A DNA stretch of 33,763 nt from Algoriphagus sp. (GCF_024642405.1 NZ_JAHEBC010000007.1:1-33763); one strand, 5' to 3'; positions 7,762-16,573 are shown, counted from the stretch's first letter. Notes: generated by a model not told the origin, from the letters alone. Translations and numbers: made by a program.

Positions 7762-9855
7762 TTGTCTGGCATTTTTGATACGAAAATAGAATTCCTGAAA
7801 GGAGTTGGCCCTCAACGAGCGGCACTCCTTAATAAGGAATTAAATATTTTCACCTATGGAGAACTGATCCAGCATTATCCCTTTAGATACGAAGACCGAA
7901 CCCGATTTTTTAAAATTCGAGAACTGAGCCCTGAGCTTGAAAATGTTCAGATTGTTGCCAAAATCCGAAAAGTCGAACTCATTGGAGTTGGAAATAAACG
8001 AAGGCTGGTAGCCCATGTTGCGGATGAGACGGGGGAAATGGAAATGACCTGGTTTAAGGGGATTCAGTGGGTTCAGAAAAAACTTCCAGCTGGTGCAGTT
8101 TATATTTTCTTCGGAAAACCTGCCCGCTACGGAAGCAAATGGAGTATCGCTCATCCGGAAATGGAGCCCCTAAGTGCAGCCAATGAACAAAGGAATAATT
8201 TCCAGCCGGTTTATTCTACCACAGAAAAATTACGCGGCAGATTTCTAGATTCAAGGGGTGTCTCCAAGATTATGGAAGTGCTGGTTCAGGTATGTTTTCC
8301 ACATATTTACGAAACCATGCCAGCTGAAATCCTTCATCAATATCAGCTTATTGACAAAAAAGAGGCAATCAAACAGATTCACTTTCCATCAAATCCTGAC
8401 TTGCTTCATAGAGCCCGTAAACGACTTAAGTTTGAGGAATTTTTTTTCCTTCAGCTGAGGCTTTTAATGTTAAAATTAACTCGTACTGAAAAATTCAAAG
8501 GACAGGCTTTAGGAAATACAGAATTGCTCACGGAGTTTTATAATGATCACATTCCCTTCGAACTTACAAATGCCCAAAAACGAGTGATTCGGGAAGCTTT
8601 TGCCGATATGAAATCAGGGAAGCAGATGAATCGCCTGATCCAAGGGGATGTGGGGAGCGGAAAAACCATGGTTGCTTTTATTTGCATGCTGATTGCGATC
8701 AGTTCTGGAGCACAAGCTTGCCTGATGGCACCAACTGAGATTTTGGCCAATCAGCATTACGAAGGGCTAAAGGAATATGCAGACATGATGGATTTGGAAA
8801 TTGAAATTCTCACAGGATCGGTCAAAAAATCCAAACGGAAAGTCATCCATGAAAAGCTACTTTCCGGGGAACTGAAAATTCTGATTGGAACACATGCCCT
8901 TTTGGAAGATGTGGTTCAGTTCCAAAACCTAGGTTTGGCAATTGTAGACGAGCAGCACCGATTTGGTGTAGCGCAGCGGGCAAAGTTGTGGGCTAAAAAT
9001 GAAGAATTCATCCCGCATGTTTTGGTGATGACAGCTACTCCAATTCCCAGAACTTTGGCCATGACGCTTTATGGTGATCTGGATGTCTCGGTAATCGATG
9101 AATTACCAGCGGGCAGAAAGCCTATTCAAACAGTCCATAGATATGATAAAGACCGCTTGAAAGTCTTTGGTTTTATTAATGAAGAAATCAAAAAAGGAAG
9201 ACAGGTATACATTGTTTATCCTTTGATCGAAGAGTCAGAAACATTGGATTTAAAAAATGTCATGGATGGATTTGAAAGCATTTCCAGAGCATTTCCCAAT
9301 TACCCGATCAGTATAGTGAATGGCTCCATGAAAGCAGATGCCAAAGACTATGAAATGCAACGCTTTGTAAAAGGAGAGACCAAAATCATGGTAGCCACTA
9401 CAGTTATTGAAGTAGGTGTGAACGTCCCAAATGCTTCCGTAATGGTCATCGAAAATGCAGAACGATTTGGTTTATCACAATTGCACCAGCTTCGAGGAAG
9501 AGTTGGAAGGGGAGCAGAACAAAGCTACTGCATTCTGATGAGCAAATACGAGCTATCCAAAGAAGGGAGAGTAAGATTGGAAACCATGGTCCGAACAAAT
9601 GATGGCTTTGAAATCGCCGATGTGGATTTGAAGCTACGCGGACCAGGTGATTTGATGGGAACCCAACAAAGTGGTGTCACGGATTTGCTGATAGCAGATT
9701 TAAGTAAAGACGCTCCGATTTTGACTTTGGCAAGAGATGCCGCACAGCAACTATTGGCTCAGGACCCTACACTAAGTTTATCTGAAAATGCACCTGTTCT
9801 TCGACAAGTGAAGCAGCAGAAGAAAACTGCTGTGAATTGGAGCAGAATCAGTTAA
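7762..9855 (+). CDS. recG: ATP-dependent DNA helicase RecG
   Basis: RecG remodels stalled replication forks and branches Holliday junctions. The 697-residue protein shows the N-terminal wedge/OB part (LKGVGPQRAALL at 12-23, HYPFRYEDRT), Walker A GDVGSGKT at 295-302, DEQH at 396-399, MTATPIPRTLAMT from about 423, and QLRGRVGRG at 576-584. The start must be TTG: an in-frame TAG lies at 7753 and the next ATG would remove the conserved KGVGP motif. Full family length, no visible damage. It may be cotranscribed with the upstream kinase gene. No terminator is obvious in the 167 bp after it. Confidence 0.96.
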   Translation: MSGIFDTKIEFLKGVGPQRAALLNKELNIFTYGELIQHYPFRYEDRTRFFKIRELSPELENVQIVAKIRKVELIGVGNKRRLVAHVADETGEMEMTWFKGIQWVQKKLPAGAVYIFFGKPARYGSKWSIAHPEMEPLSAANEQRNNFQPVYSTTEKLRGRFLDSRGVSKIMEVLVQVCFPHIYETMPAEILHQYQLIDKKEAIKQIHFPSNPDLLHRARKRLKFEEFFFLQLRLLMLKLTRTEKFKGQALGNTELLTEFYNDHIPFELTNAQKRVIREAFADMKSGKQMNRLIQGDVGSGKTMVAFICMLIAISSGAQACLMAPTEILANQHYEGLKEYADMMDLEIEILTGSVKKSKRKVIHEKLLSGELKILIGTHALLEDVVQFQNLGLAIVDEQHRFGVAQRAKLWAKNEEFIPHVLVMTATPIPRTLAMTLYGDLDVSVIDELPAGRKPIQTVHRYDKDRLKVFGFINEEIKKGRQVYIVYPLIEESETLDLKNVMDGFESISRAFPNYPISIVNGSMKADAKDYEMQRFVKGETKIMVATTVIEVGVNVPNASVMVIENAERFGLSQLHQLRGRVGRGAEQSYCILMSKYELSKEGRVRLETMVRTNDGFEIADVDLKLRGPGDLMGTQQSGVTDLLIADLSKDAPILTLARDAAQQLLAQDPTLSLSENAPVLRQVKQQKKTAVNWSRIS

Positions 9856-10022
9856 TTGACGAAGTACGATTTTGGATTTACGTAGCTTTACTGCACCTCA
9901 ACCCTTATTATCAAGAATTTGCCGAATTGAAAAGTTAAGTGCGTGAATAGGTGTTTTAAATAGTAAATCTAAATTCAAAAAAATTGATTGGCGATTCACT
10001 CAACAAACTTCTTTCAGTTCCT

Positions 10023-10349
10023 TTATTTTTTCTTGGAAAACATTCCTCCAATTCTTCTGAAAATCTGCTTCTCTTTTTCCCAGAAGAAATTAAACTGTCC
10101 GAACAAAAAACCATAAACCAAAAGGAAAATCTGATAAAGTGGCAGAACTAATAAAAGATAGAGCAAGGTATTCCAAAACCCTCCTTTTTCCACACCAAAA
10201 AAGTCCAGTATCGGTGCTTTGATGAAAAGGATGGTAAAGCCTGTACAGGCAAAAACCAACAAAACCATAATCACTTGAAAAATACTCTTCAATTGCCATT
10301 TGGTTTGGAGTCTATGAAGGAAATCAGGTCTGTCTTTTGGTTTTGACAT
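10023..10349 (-). CDS. small two-TM membrane protein, DUF6787-like
   Basis: This 108-residue protein has a basic N-terminus (FLHRLQTKWQLKS), two hydrophobic segments (about residues 25-45 and 60-83) and the FGQFNFFWEKEKQIFRRI tail. That order matches the small DUF6787 membrane proteins common in Bacteroidota, which have no assigned function. Both ends should face the cytoplasm. An exact -7 box (TACTTTTG) sits 3 nt before its ATG. The same-strand lysC upstream ends at a terminator in between, so it is probably transcribed alone. Confidence 0.72.
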   Translation of the reverse strand: MSKPKDRPDFLHRLQTKWQLKSIFQVIMVLLVFACTGFTILFIKAPILDFFGVEKGGFWNTLLYLLLVLPLYQIFLLVYGFLFGQFNFFWEKEKQIFRRIGGMFSKKK

Positions 10350-10352
10350 TCA

Positions 10353-10360
10353 CAAAAGTA
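10353..10360 (-). promoter_or_regulatory. -7 promoter box (TACTTTTG) next to a start codon
   Basis: On the minus strand TACTTTTG fits TAnnTTTG exactly and ends 3 nt before the ATG of the DUF6787-like gene. The -33 box is not recognisable because the lysC terminator occupies that position. Confidence 0.45.
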
Positions 10361-10380
10361 GTTACAATGATTCTAAATAA

Positions 10381-10405
10381 AAGAGCCGGTAATGTACCGG
10401 CTCTT
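10381..10405 (-). terminator. lysC terminator
   Basis: A perfect 11-bp stem (AAGAGCCGGTA/TACCGGCTCTT) with a 3-nt loop lies just beyond the lysC stop. On the minus strand the stem ends in a T-rich tail. Confidence 0.85.
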
Positions 10406-10409
10406 AATT

Positions 10410-11729
10410 TTACCAGGAAAAAACTCCTGTATTTAATTTTTGCAATGCTTCATTCTTATAAGTGGCATCCACGAGTAGGGAAACATTATGTCTGCTGCCT
10501 CCATAAGAAACCATTCGCACAGGAATATCTTCCAAAGAATCCATCACAGCTTTAATCACTCCTTTAGTTTCCGAAATCTGATTTCCAACGATACAAACAA
10601 TTGCTTGATTATTATCTACTTCTACAGAACCTAGCGTTTCTAATTCAGCTACAATTTGATCCAAATGGCTCAAATCATCTATTGTCACGGAGACAGCCAC
10701 CTCCGAAGTGGTGATCATGTCAATCGGAGTTTTGTATTTTTCGAAAATTTCGAAAACTCTGCGTAAGAAACCATAGGCCAAGAGCATCCGGCTAGACTTG
10801 ATTTTAATCGCCGTAATTCCATCTTTTGCAGCAATCGCTTTCACTCCAATCGCATCCACTTCAGCTTTGATCAATGTTCCGTGAGCTTCAGGCTGCATGG
10901 TATTCAGCAATTTCACAGGCACATTATACAATTGGGCTGGCCAGATAGAGGCTGGATGAAGGATTTTTGCTCCGAAATAAGCCAATTCAGCCGCTTCATC
11001 AAATGACATAACTGCAATTGGTCTGGTTTTTTCAACGATTCTTGGATCATTGTTATGCATTCCATCGATATCTGTCCAGATTTCGCAGGCAGAAGCCTGG
11101 ATGGCTGCTGCAACCAAAGATGCGGTGTAATCGCTTCCTCCACGCTTTAGGTTATCGACTTCATTTCGGTGATTTTTACAGATATATCCCTGCGTCACAA
11201 AAATCCTTTCTCCTGGATATTCTGCTAAAATTGCTTTGAGTTTTTCAGAAATTTTTCCCAATTCCGGTTCTGAGTTTTCATCAATACTCATAAAATCTAG
11301 AGCCGGTAGAAATACTGCCGGAATATTCAATTCTTCCAAAAGCGTATAAAATAGCTTGGTAGAAAGTAATTCTCCCTGAGCCAAGATATCTCTGTTGATC
11401 GCTTCATTGAAAGAAATCTTCAATAGGATATTCAAAAACTCAAAATGCTCTTTGATAATCTCTTCGGCTTTGACCCGCGCTTCTTCTGTCTTCAGCAATT
11501 CTTTGTAGAAAACTAAATAATGTGCATGTAGCGTATCAATTCTTTCCTTGGCAAGGATTTTATCAGCGGCTGCCAACGCTTCCCCGATACCTACCAGGGC
11601 ATTAGTGGTGCCTGAGAGAGCAGAAAGAACAACAATCGTAGGTTCATCACCTCTGGTGATCAAGTCTTTCACCTGATGCATTCGCTCGGGTCGACCTACG
11701 GAGGTCCCTCCGAATTTCATGATTTTCAT
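10410..11729 (-). CDS. lysC: aspartate kinase (lysine-sensitive type)
   Basis: Aspartate kinase phosphorylates L-aspartate, the first step towards lysine, threonine, methionine and diaminopimelate. The 439-residue protein starts with MKIMKFGGTSVG (kinase phosphate loop), carries GGSDYTASLVAAAIQA and EIWTDIDGMHNNDPR in the catalytic domain, and LAYFGAKILHPAS. The last roughly 140 residues form two ACT domains (MITTSEVAVSVTIDD; AIVCIVGNQI), the site of feedback control. It is monofunctional, with no homoserine dehydrogenase part. It lies 32 bp downstream of ribH with no terminator between, so the two are likely cotranscribed despite unrelated pathways. Confidence 0.95.
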   Translation of the reverse strand: MKIMKFGGTSVGRPERMHQVKDLITRGDEPTIVVLSALSGTTNALVGIGEALAAADKILAKERIDTLHAHYLVFYKELLKTEEARVKAEEIIKEHFEFLNILLKISFNEAINRDILAQGELLSTKLFYTLLEELNIPAVFLPALDFMSIDENSEPELGKISEKLKAILAEYPGERIFVTQGYICKNHRNEVDNLKRGGSDYTASLVAAAIQASACEIWTDIDGMHNNDPRIVEKTRPIAVMSFDEAAELAYFGAKILHPASIWPAQLYNVPVKLLNTMQPEAHGTLIKAEVDAIGVKAIAAKDGITAIKIKSSRMLLAYGFLRRVFEIFEKYKTPIDMITTSEVAVSVTIDDLSHLDQIVAELETLGSVEVDNNQAIVCIVGNQISETKGVIKAVMDSLEDIPVRMVSYGGSRHNVSLLVDATYKNEALQKLNTGVFSW

Positions 11730-11761
11730 GTAGGGTAAATTGTATAGGTTTGTTAGCGTAT

Positions 11762-12238
11762 TTAGAATCCCAGCATTTTTACTGCTGTAATTGCAGCTTC
11801 ATCGCCTTTATTGCCATGTTTTCCACCTGCACGGTCCAAAGCCTGCTGCTGCGTATTGGGAGTCAAAACTCCAAAAATCACCGGTTTGTTATATTTCAGG
11901 CTGACATTGGTAATGCCATGTGCCACTGCGTCGCAGATAAAATCGAAATGCTTTGTTTCGCCCTGGATCACGCATCCCAGACAGATCACTGCATCGATGC
12001 TTTCCTCTTGTGCGAGCCACTGAGCCGCAAGCGAGAGTTCAAAAGATCCAGGAACATTCTTTCGGATGATATTTTCTTTTTTTGCTCCATGCTGTAGCAA
12101 GGTTTGCAAAGCACCTGAATATAGTGCTTCTGTCACTTCTTCATTCCATTCCGAAACTATGATTCCAAAAGTTTTGGAACTGATATCTGTTAAATTTTTA
12201 GACGAATGATCACTTAGGCTTTTTAAGGAAGTTGCCAT
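11762..12238 (-). CDS. ribH: 6,7-dimethyl-8-ribityllumazine synthase
   Basis: RibH condenses 5-amino-6-ribitylaminouracil with dihydroxybutanone phosphate in riboflavin synthesis and assembles into an icosahedral or pentameric shell. The 158-residue protein has the expected landmarks: WNEEVTEALYSGA, the VPGSFELSLAA substrate loop near 62-72, CVIQGETKHFDFI with catalytic His97, and GVLTPNTQQQALDRAGGKHGNKG at the C-terminus. Other rib genes are absent nearby, which is usual in Bacteroidota. It is the first gene after a terminator and presumably heads the ribH-lysC unit. Confidence 0.96.
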   Translation of the reverse strand: MATSLKSLSDHSSKNLTDISSKTFGIIVSEWNEEVTEALYSGALQTLLQHGAKKENIIRKNVPGSFELSLAAQWLAQEESIDAVICLGCVIQGETKHFDFICDAVAHGITNVSLKYNKPVIFGVLTPNTQQQALDRAGGKHGNKGDEAAITAVKMLGF

Positions 12239-12270
12239 AATCTCAAATTTTTAAAAGGTATAGACAAAAA

Positions 12271-12297
12271 AAGAGTAAGACTTTTGGCCTTACTCTT
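12271..12297 (-). terminator. terminator of the TPR gene
   Basis: A 9-bp stem (AAGAGTAAG/CTTACTCTT) with a 9-nt loop is followed on the minus strand by seven T. Confidence 0.85.
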
Positions 12298-12324
12298 CTC
12301 TTTAGTATGCTTTTTAGAGCAGCA

Positions 12325-13038
12325 TTATTGAGCGGCAAGACCTTCTAGGCGCGCCTTGTGTTTTCGTGCTGCAGAAAACTCATAAGATTCAAAGTATTTT
12401 TCTTCGATCTCTCCATAAGCCTCTATTGCATTCTGAATCTGACCAGCTTCTTCATATGCAATCGCCAATTTTGCCAAATACTTAGGAGTAAAGAATTTAT
12501 TAGGCTCATAAGAAGTCGCCTTACTGAAGTAAGAAATTGCTTGATCATTATTACCTAATTCCAAATAAGCATCACCTATCAAAGAATATGCTTGCCCTTG
12601 GATCAAATAATCATCGGAAGAAAATTGCTCTAATTCTGTAATTGCTTCTTCAAACTTTCTCTCGGAAAGATAAATGGATCCAATGTAGAAATGTGCCAAA
12701 TTTGCAGCATCCGTTCTTGGATACTCTTCCACAATGGATAAGAATCCTGAATTAATACCGTCTCCATTAAGCGCAAATTCTGCTGAATCTTGCTCATAAT
12801 AATAAACTGCCTGAAACATTTCTGCTTGGGCAGCCTTGTTTTGGTTTTGGGTATTGATTTGGAAAAACAGGATACCTCCTATCAATATGATTGCAGCCCC
12901 TAATACCCCTGCTAATATTTTACTGTTCTTCTTTAAAAAAGCTTCACCTCTGGATAATCTGTCTGCTATTTCTTCAGGATTCTCCAGAATATCAGTCTGA
13001 TGGTGAGGATTTACTTTTTTAGATTGTTTCGTTGCCAT
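12325..13038 (-). CDS. membrane-anchored tetratricopeptide-repeat protein (YfgM/TPR_21-like)
   Basis: I place the start at the ATG at 13038 (MATKQSKKVN); the ORF-track start is a TTG three codons upstream. The protein has a charged cytoplasmic N-terminus, one transmembrane helix (ILAGVLGAAIILIGGILFF) and a periplasmic stretch of TPR repeats: ANLAHFYIGSIYLSERKFEEAI, GQAYSLIGDAYLELGNNDQAI and YLAKLAIAYEEAGQIQNAI. The architecture resembles YfgM, an ancillary SecYEG partner, but this is topology-level similarity only. A well-formed promoter lies just upstream and a terminator follows, so it is monocistronic. Confidence 0.82.
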   Translation of the reverse strand: MATKQSKKVNPHHQTDILENPEEIADRLSRGEAFLKKNSKILAGVLGAAIILIGGILFFQINTQNQNKAAQAEMFQAVYYYEQDSAEFALNGDGINSGFLSIVEEYPRTDAANLAHFYIGSIYLSERKFEEAITELEQFSSDDYLIQGQAYSLIGDAYLELGNNDQAISYFSKATSYEPNKFFTPKYLAKLAIAYEEAGQIQNAIEAYGEIEEKYFESYEFSAARKHKARLEGLAAQ

Positions 13039-13057
13039 GATACTCAAATTTCGACCG

Positions 13058-13087
13058 CAAATATACGCTTTTTATGAATTACACAAA
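13058..13087 (-). promoter_or_regulatory. Bacteroidota-type promoter for the TPR gene
   Basis: On the minus strand TTTG (13084-13087) and TATATTTG (13058-13065) are separated by 18 nt, both exact matches to the -33/-7 consensus. The -7 box ends 19 nt before the ATG at 13038. Confidence 0.7.
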
Positions 13088-13099
13088 GCCAAATAAAAA

Positions 13100-13128
13100 A
13101 GCCATGAAGCATTTATAACTTCATGGCT
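13100..13128 (-). terminator. pdhA terminator
   Basis: A 10-bp perfect stem (AGCCATGAAG/CTTCATGGCT) with a 9-nt loop is followed on the minus strand by a run of six T. Confidence 0.85.
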
Positions 13129-13152
13129 CTATGATCAATGCTTTTTTTCTAT

Positions 13153-14172
13153 TTATTCCATCACAAATGGATAGTCTTCTTGAACATAAACATCCTTGAA
13201 AGCGTCCATTCCATCAGGCCAAGGCGATTCTTCAGCAAATTTCACTGCATCAGCCACTTTTTTCTTTACCCTATCCACGATTTCAGAAATTTCTTCTTCA
13301 GTCAAGATTTTATTCTCTTTGATGGTAGACAAAACTTGTTCTACTGGATCTCGCTGTTTATACTCTTCAACTTCCTCCTTGGTCCTGTATTTCTGTGGAT
13401 CAGACATAGAGTGACCTTTATATCGGTAAGTCCTCATCTCAAGTAAGGTAGGACCATCACCTCTTCTCGCTCTTTCTGCTGCTTCAGAAACCGCTTCGTG
13501 AACTGCTTCCACATTCATTCCGTCTACTGCGAATGATGGCATGTCGTAAGATTCTCCAAGAGTTGATAGATCATCAACGTTTGAAGATCTTTTCACTGCA
13601 GTACCCATTGCATAACCGTTGTTTTCGATCACGAAAATTACTGGTGTTTTGTAGAGCATCGCCAAATTTAATGCCTCGTGAAAGGCTCCTTGACGTACTG
13701 CACCGTCTCCCATGTAGGTGATACAAAGGTTTTTAGTTCCCTGATATTTTTCTGCGAAGCCAATACCTAAGCCCATTGGTACTTGAGCACCTACGATTCC
13801 ATGACCTCCCATGAAATTTCTTTCTTTGTCAAAAATGTGCATGGAGCCACCTTTTCCTTTAGTAGTTCCAGTAGCTTTTCCGAAAAGTTCTGCCATTACT
13901 GCTCCAGGATCTGTTCCCAGTCCAAGTGGATGGGCATGACATCTATAAGCGGTGATCCACTTATCATCTTTAGTCAAAGCTGAAATCGCTCCGGATGCAC
14001 AAGCTTCCTGTCCAATATATAAATGACAGAATCCTCTGATTTTTTGTTGACCGTAAAGTTGTCCCGCTTTTTCCTCAAACCTTCTCATTAAGAGCATGCT
14101 CTCATACCAATAAGAATAGGTTTCTTTCGAATATTTTACTTTGGACTTGGTCGCTGCAGTTTTCTTTGCCAT
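13153..14172 (-). CDS. pdhA: pyruvate dehydrogenase E1 component, alpha subunit
   Basis: E1-alpha binds thiamine diphosphate and decarboxylates pyruvate in the pyruvate dehydrogenase complex. The start chosen is the ATG at 14172 (MAKKTAATKS), giving 339 residues; the ORF-track start is a TTG 12 codons upstream. The TPP motif GDGAVRQG...IENN (GDG at 155-157, NN at 184-185), the RCHAHPLGLG segment, and YRYKGHSMSDPQKYR, equivalent to the phosphorylation loop, are all present. E1-beta and E2 genes are not adjacent, so the subunit genes are split in this genome. A branched-chain E1-alpha is less likely given length and motifs. A near-consensus promoter lies 33 nt upstream. Confidence 0.92.
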   Translation of the reverse strand: MAKKTAATKSKVKYSKETYSYWYESMLLMRRFEEKAGQLYGQQKIRGFCHLYIGQEACASGAISALTKDDKWITAYRCHAHPLGLGTDPGAVMAELFGKATGTTKGKGGSMHIFDKERNFMGGHGIVGAQVPMGLGIGFAEKYQGTKNLCITYMGDGAVRQGAFHEALNLAMLYKTPVIFVIENNGYAMGTAVKRSSNVDDLSTLGESYDMPSFAVDGMNVEAVHEAVSEAAERARRGDGPTLLEMRTYRYKGHSMSDPQKYRTKEEVEEYKQRDPVEQVLSTIKENKILTEEEISEIVDRVKKKVADAVKFAEESPWPDGMDAFKDVYVQEDYPFVME

Positions 14173-14205
14173 ATCGTAATGATCAAAATATGCTATTTTA
14201 GGCCT

Positions 14206-14235
14206 CAAATATAATCATCCCGACCTAAAAATCAG
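14206..14235 (-). promoter_or_regulatory. probable pdhA promoter
   Basis: On the minus strand TATATTTG (14206-14213) matches TAnnTTTG exactly, with CTG (14233-14235) 19 nt upstream in place of the usual TTG. Confidence 0.5.
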
Positions 14236-14263
14236 GCTGCCGCCGAAATAATTCCCCAAACTC

Positions 14264-15361
14264 ATGTACCTCAAGTCTCTGGAGCTCTTACAATTTAAAA
14301 ATCATGAGAAGAACAAGCTGGATTTTTCTCCACAAATTAATTGTATTGTAGGACTCAATGGAAGTGGAAAGACTAATATCCTGGACGGTATCCATTACCT
14401 CTCTTTGACAAAAAGTGCCGTACAATCCAGCGACAGTTTAAACGTCCAGCATGAAAAAGACTTTTTTGCGATCAAAGGTCAATTTGAACTTGCCCAAAAG
14501 CCTTTGGAAATCCGATGCACCGTGGAACTTGGTAAAAAAAAGCTGATCTATCAAAATGGAAAAGCGCTGGATAAAACTTCTGAACATGTAGGACTACTTC
14601 CAGTTGTTTTGATTGCTCCGGATGATACCGATCTGATCAAAGGAGGTAGCGAAGGAAGGCGAAAGTTTTTTGATGGGCTTTTGTCCCAGTTGGATAAAAA
14701 TTACCTACATCAACTCATCCGATATCATCATTTTTTAAAACAAAGAAATGCGCTTTTAAAGAAATTTGCAGAAACAGGAAGAAGAGACTTTACATTATTG
14801 GACAGCTATGATGAGGAATTAATTGCCTTAAGTGCCAGTCTCTCGTTAAGGAGAAATGAGTTACTCCAAGAAGTTGCCCCACTATTACAAAGTCATTATG
14901 CAGATATTTCCCAAGGACAGGAGCAAGTAAGTATTGTTTATAACACAGAAACTTTAAGAGAAGATTTTCATGATTATTTCAAAAGCCTTCGAAAGAAAGA
15001 CCTGATCACAAAAAACAGCAATGCAGGAATTCATAAAGATGATTTCAGCTTTATGATTGGAGATCATCCTATTCGAAAAATCGGGAGTCAGGGACAGCAA
15101 AAGTCTTTTATCATCTCATTGAAATTAGCTCAGTTTAAAATTTTCGAAAAAAAGAAAGGCGAAAAACCAATTTTATTATTGGATGATATTTTTGATAAAT
15201 TAGATGATCTCAGAATCGCCAAAATGATGGAATTAATCTCTCAACATACCTTTGGGCAGATATTTTTGACGGATGCGAGACCGGAGCGGTCGAAAAAGAT
15301 ACTAGGAGAACTAGATTCCGATGTGTCGTTTTTTCACCTTGAAAAAGGGAAAGTGATTTAA
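14264..15361 (+). CDS. recF: DNA replication and repair protein RecF
   Basis: RecF is an SMC-like ATPase that helps load RecA at single-strand gaps. The 365-residue protein has the N-terminal MYLKSLELLQFKNHE start, Walker A GLNGSGKT at 30-37, the ABC-type signature GSQGQQKS near 274, and Walker B ILLLDDIFDKLDD near 303. Length is normal for the family. It is divergent from pdhA and, unlike in many bacteria, not linked to dnaA-dnaN-gyrB, which is common in Bacteroidota. It ends at a bidirectional terminator. Confidence 0.95.
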   Translation: MYLKSLELLQFKNHEKNKLDFSPQINCIVGLNGSGKTNILDGIHYLSLTKSAVQSSDSLNVQHEKDFFAIKGQFELAQKPLEIRCTVELGKKKLIYQNGKALDKTSEHVGLLPVVLIAPDDTDLIKGGSEGRRKFFDGLLSQLDKNYLHQLIRYHHFLKQRNALLKKFAETGRRDFTLLDSYDEELIALSASLSLRRNELLQEVAPLLQSHYADISQGQEQVSIVYNTETLREDFHDYFKSLRKKDLITKNSNAGIHKDDFSFMIGDHPIRKIGSQGQQKSFIISLKLAQFKIFEKKKGEKPILLLDDIFDKLDDLRIAKMMELISQHTFGQIFLTDARPERSKKILGELDSDVSFFHLEKGKVI

Positions 15362-15366
15362 TAAAA

Positions 15367-15386
15367 AAAGAGGCCGAAGCCTCTTT
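15367..15386. terminator. bidirectional terminator between recF and the nucleotidyltransferase
   Basis: An 8-bp stem (AAAGAGGC/GCCTCTTT) with a CGAA tetraloop has an A run on the left and T-rich sequence on the right, and separates two convergent genes. Confidence 0.85.
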
Positions 15387-15389
15387 ATC

Positions 15390-16295
15390 CTATTTCCACA
15401 AATTCACCGGGTATTCTCCGGCATCATGTAATTGTTTTAGCGCTTGGATCACCACAGGCTTATCTTCTGTGTAAGTGACTCCAAACCAAACTTTCCCTCC
15501 TTTTAAAATTTCAAAGGCAGATTTCCCAGACTGAATCAGGTTATTGGCTACGGTTGGGATATAAAATTCAGATTTAAGATTTTCAAGGTTAGCTGGAAGA
15601 AATTCATTCCACATCTTTTCAATCTCAACGAAAACGTCTTGATGAAAACCCCAGAAGTTCATACTGACTGGTGTATCCTCTGCAATTTCCAGAACTTCAT
15701 TTTCCCCTCTGCTTAGAATCTTGTTTCCTTCCCGGGCGATAGAAGTTCTTTCAATCATCCCGATCAAATGTCCTTTCGTATTGGTAGCACAGACACCACG
15801 ACTGACTGTTCCGTTTTCAGAAAGCACATTTTGGATGGCATAACCTACCATGGCATTCAAATCAGGCTTCACCTCTGTAGTCAGAAATTTCCCTACTTCC
15901 ATAAATGCCTCTCTTCCATAAAAATCATCGGCATTGATCACAGCAAAAGGTTCTTTGATAGCATCTTTCGCACAAAGTACTGCATGGGCCGTACCAAATG
16001 GTTTTTTACGATCTGCTTGCTTTAATTCAGCAGGAACAAAGCTATCCAAAGATTGAACTACAAAGTCAACTTCAATTTTACCCTCCATTTTTGGCAGGAA
16101 CATTTCTTTGGCTTCCTCAAGTATTTCCTTTCTAACGATAAATACCACTTTGCCGAAACCTGCTTGAATCGCATCGTAAATAGAATATTCTAAAATCGTT
16201 TCTCCGCTGGGTCCAAAACCGTCTATTTGTTTATTCCCACCATATCTACTCCCCATTCCGGCAGCTAATACTAAAAGTGTTGGTTTCTTATTCAT
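15390..16295 (-). CDS. sugar-nucleotide type nucleotidyltransferase
   Basis: The N-terminus LLVLAAGMGSRYGG...KQIDGFGPSGETILEYSI is the nucleotide-binding signature of the NTP_transferase family (GlmU/RmlA/GalU relatives), and INADDFYG near residue 140 gives the metal-binding aspartates. It should join a sugar 1-phosphate to an NTP in the cytoplasm. It lacks the GlmU acetyltransferase domain, and its 301 residues fit a stand-alone pyrophosphorylase. An NahK-like kinase at 6614-7684 could supply a hexosamine 1-phosphate, suggesting a salvage route, but this is inference. It has one of the best promoters in the window. Confidence 0.82.
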   Translation of the reverse strand: MNKKPTLLVLAAGMGSRYGGNKQIDGFGPSGETILEYSIYDAIQAGFGKVVFIVRKEILEEAKEMFLPKMEGKIEVDFVVQSLDSFVPAELKQADRKKPFGTAHAVLCAKDAIKEPFAVINADDFYGREAFMEVGKFLTTEVKPDLNAMVGYAIQNVLSENGTVSRGVCATNTKGHLIGMIERTSIAREGNKILSRGENEVLEIAEDTPVSMNFWGFHQDVFVEIEKMWNEFLPANLENLKSEFYIPTVANNLIQSGKSAFEILKGGKVWFGVTYTEDKPVVIQALKQLHDAGEYPVNLWK

Positions 16296-16316
16296 AGTTT
16301 AATCATAATCTGATCG

Positions 16317-16347
16317 CAAAAATAATTTTTTATTGATAGGGGACAAA
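16317..16347 (-). promoter_or_regulatory. Bacteroidota-type promoter for the nucleotidyltransferase gene
   Basis: On the minus strand TTTG (16344-16347) and TATTTTTG (16317-16324) are spaced by 19 nt; both are exact consensus matches. The -7 box ends 21 nt before the ATG. Confidence 0.7.
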
Positions 16348-16573
16348 CCAAAAAAAGAATCTAATTCCATTATTGGAGTTTCTAATCAAACCCAATTTTT
16401 AAACTATAATATATTTATTTTCACCTTAAAGGTATATTTAGACCCTCAATTCCATAAAATTCTGATTTTTTTGATTTTAGTGGTTATAATTTTAATCAGC
16501 AATAGAATTTGATTTAATTTTTCTATTAACTTCATGCCATTATTTCAATAAACCACTAAATCTATTGTAAAAA

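Noticed and set aside
7720-7770. Direct repeat TTTGTCTGGC at 7720 and 7761, the second overlapping the recG TTG start
   Set aside because: Only 10 nt, with no further similarity around it; probably chance.
10410-12238. Lysine or FMN riboswitch in front of lysC or ribH
   Set aside because: The spacers are 32 and about 33 bp up to the preceding gene or terminator, too short for a riboswitch aptamer.
16296-16573. Nitrogen-control (sigma-54 or NtrC) site upstream of the PII-amtB operon
   Set aside because: No GG-N10-GC pair and no convincing dyad could be found in the spacer.
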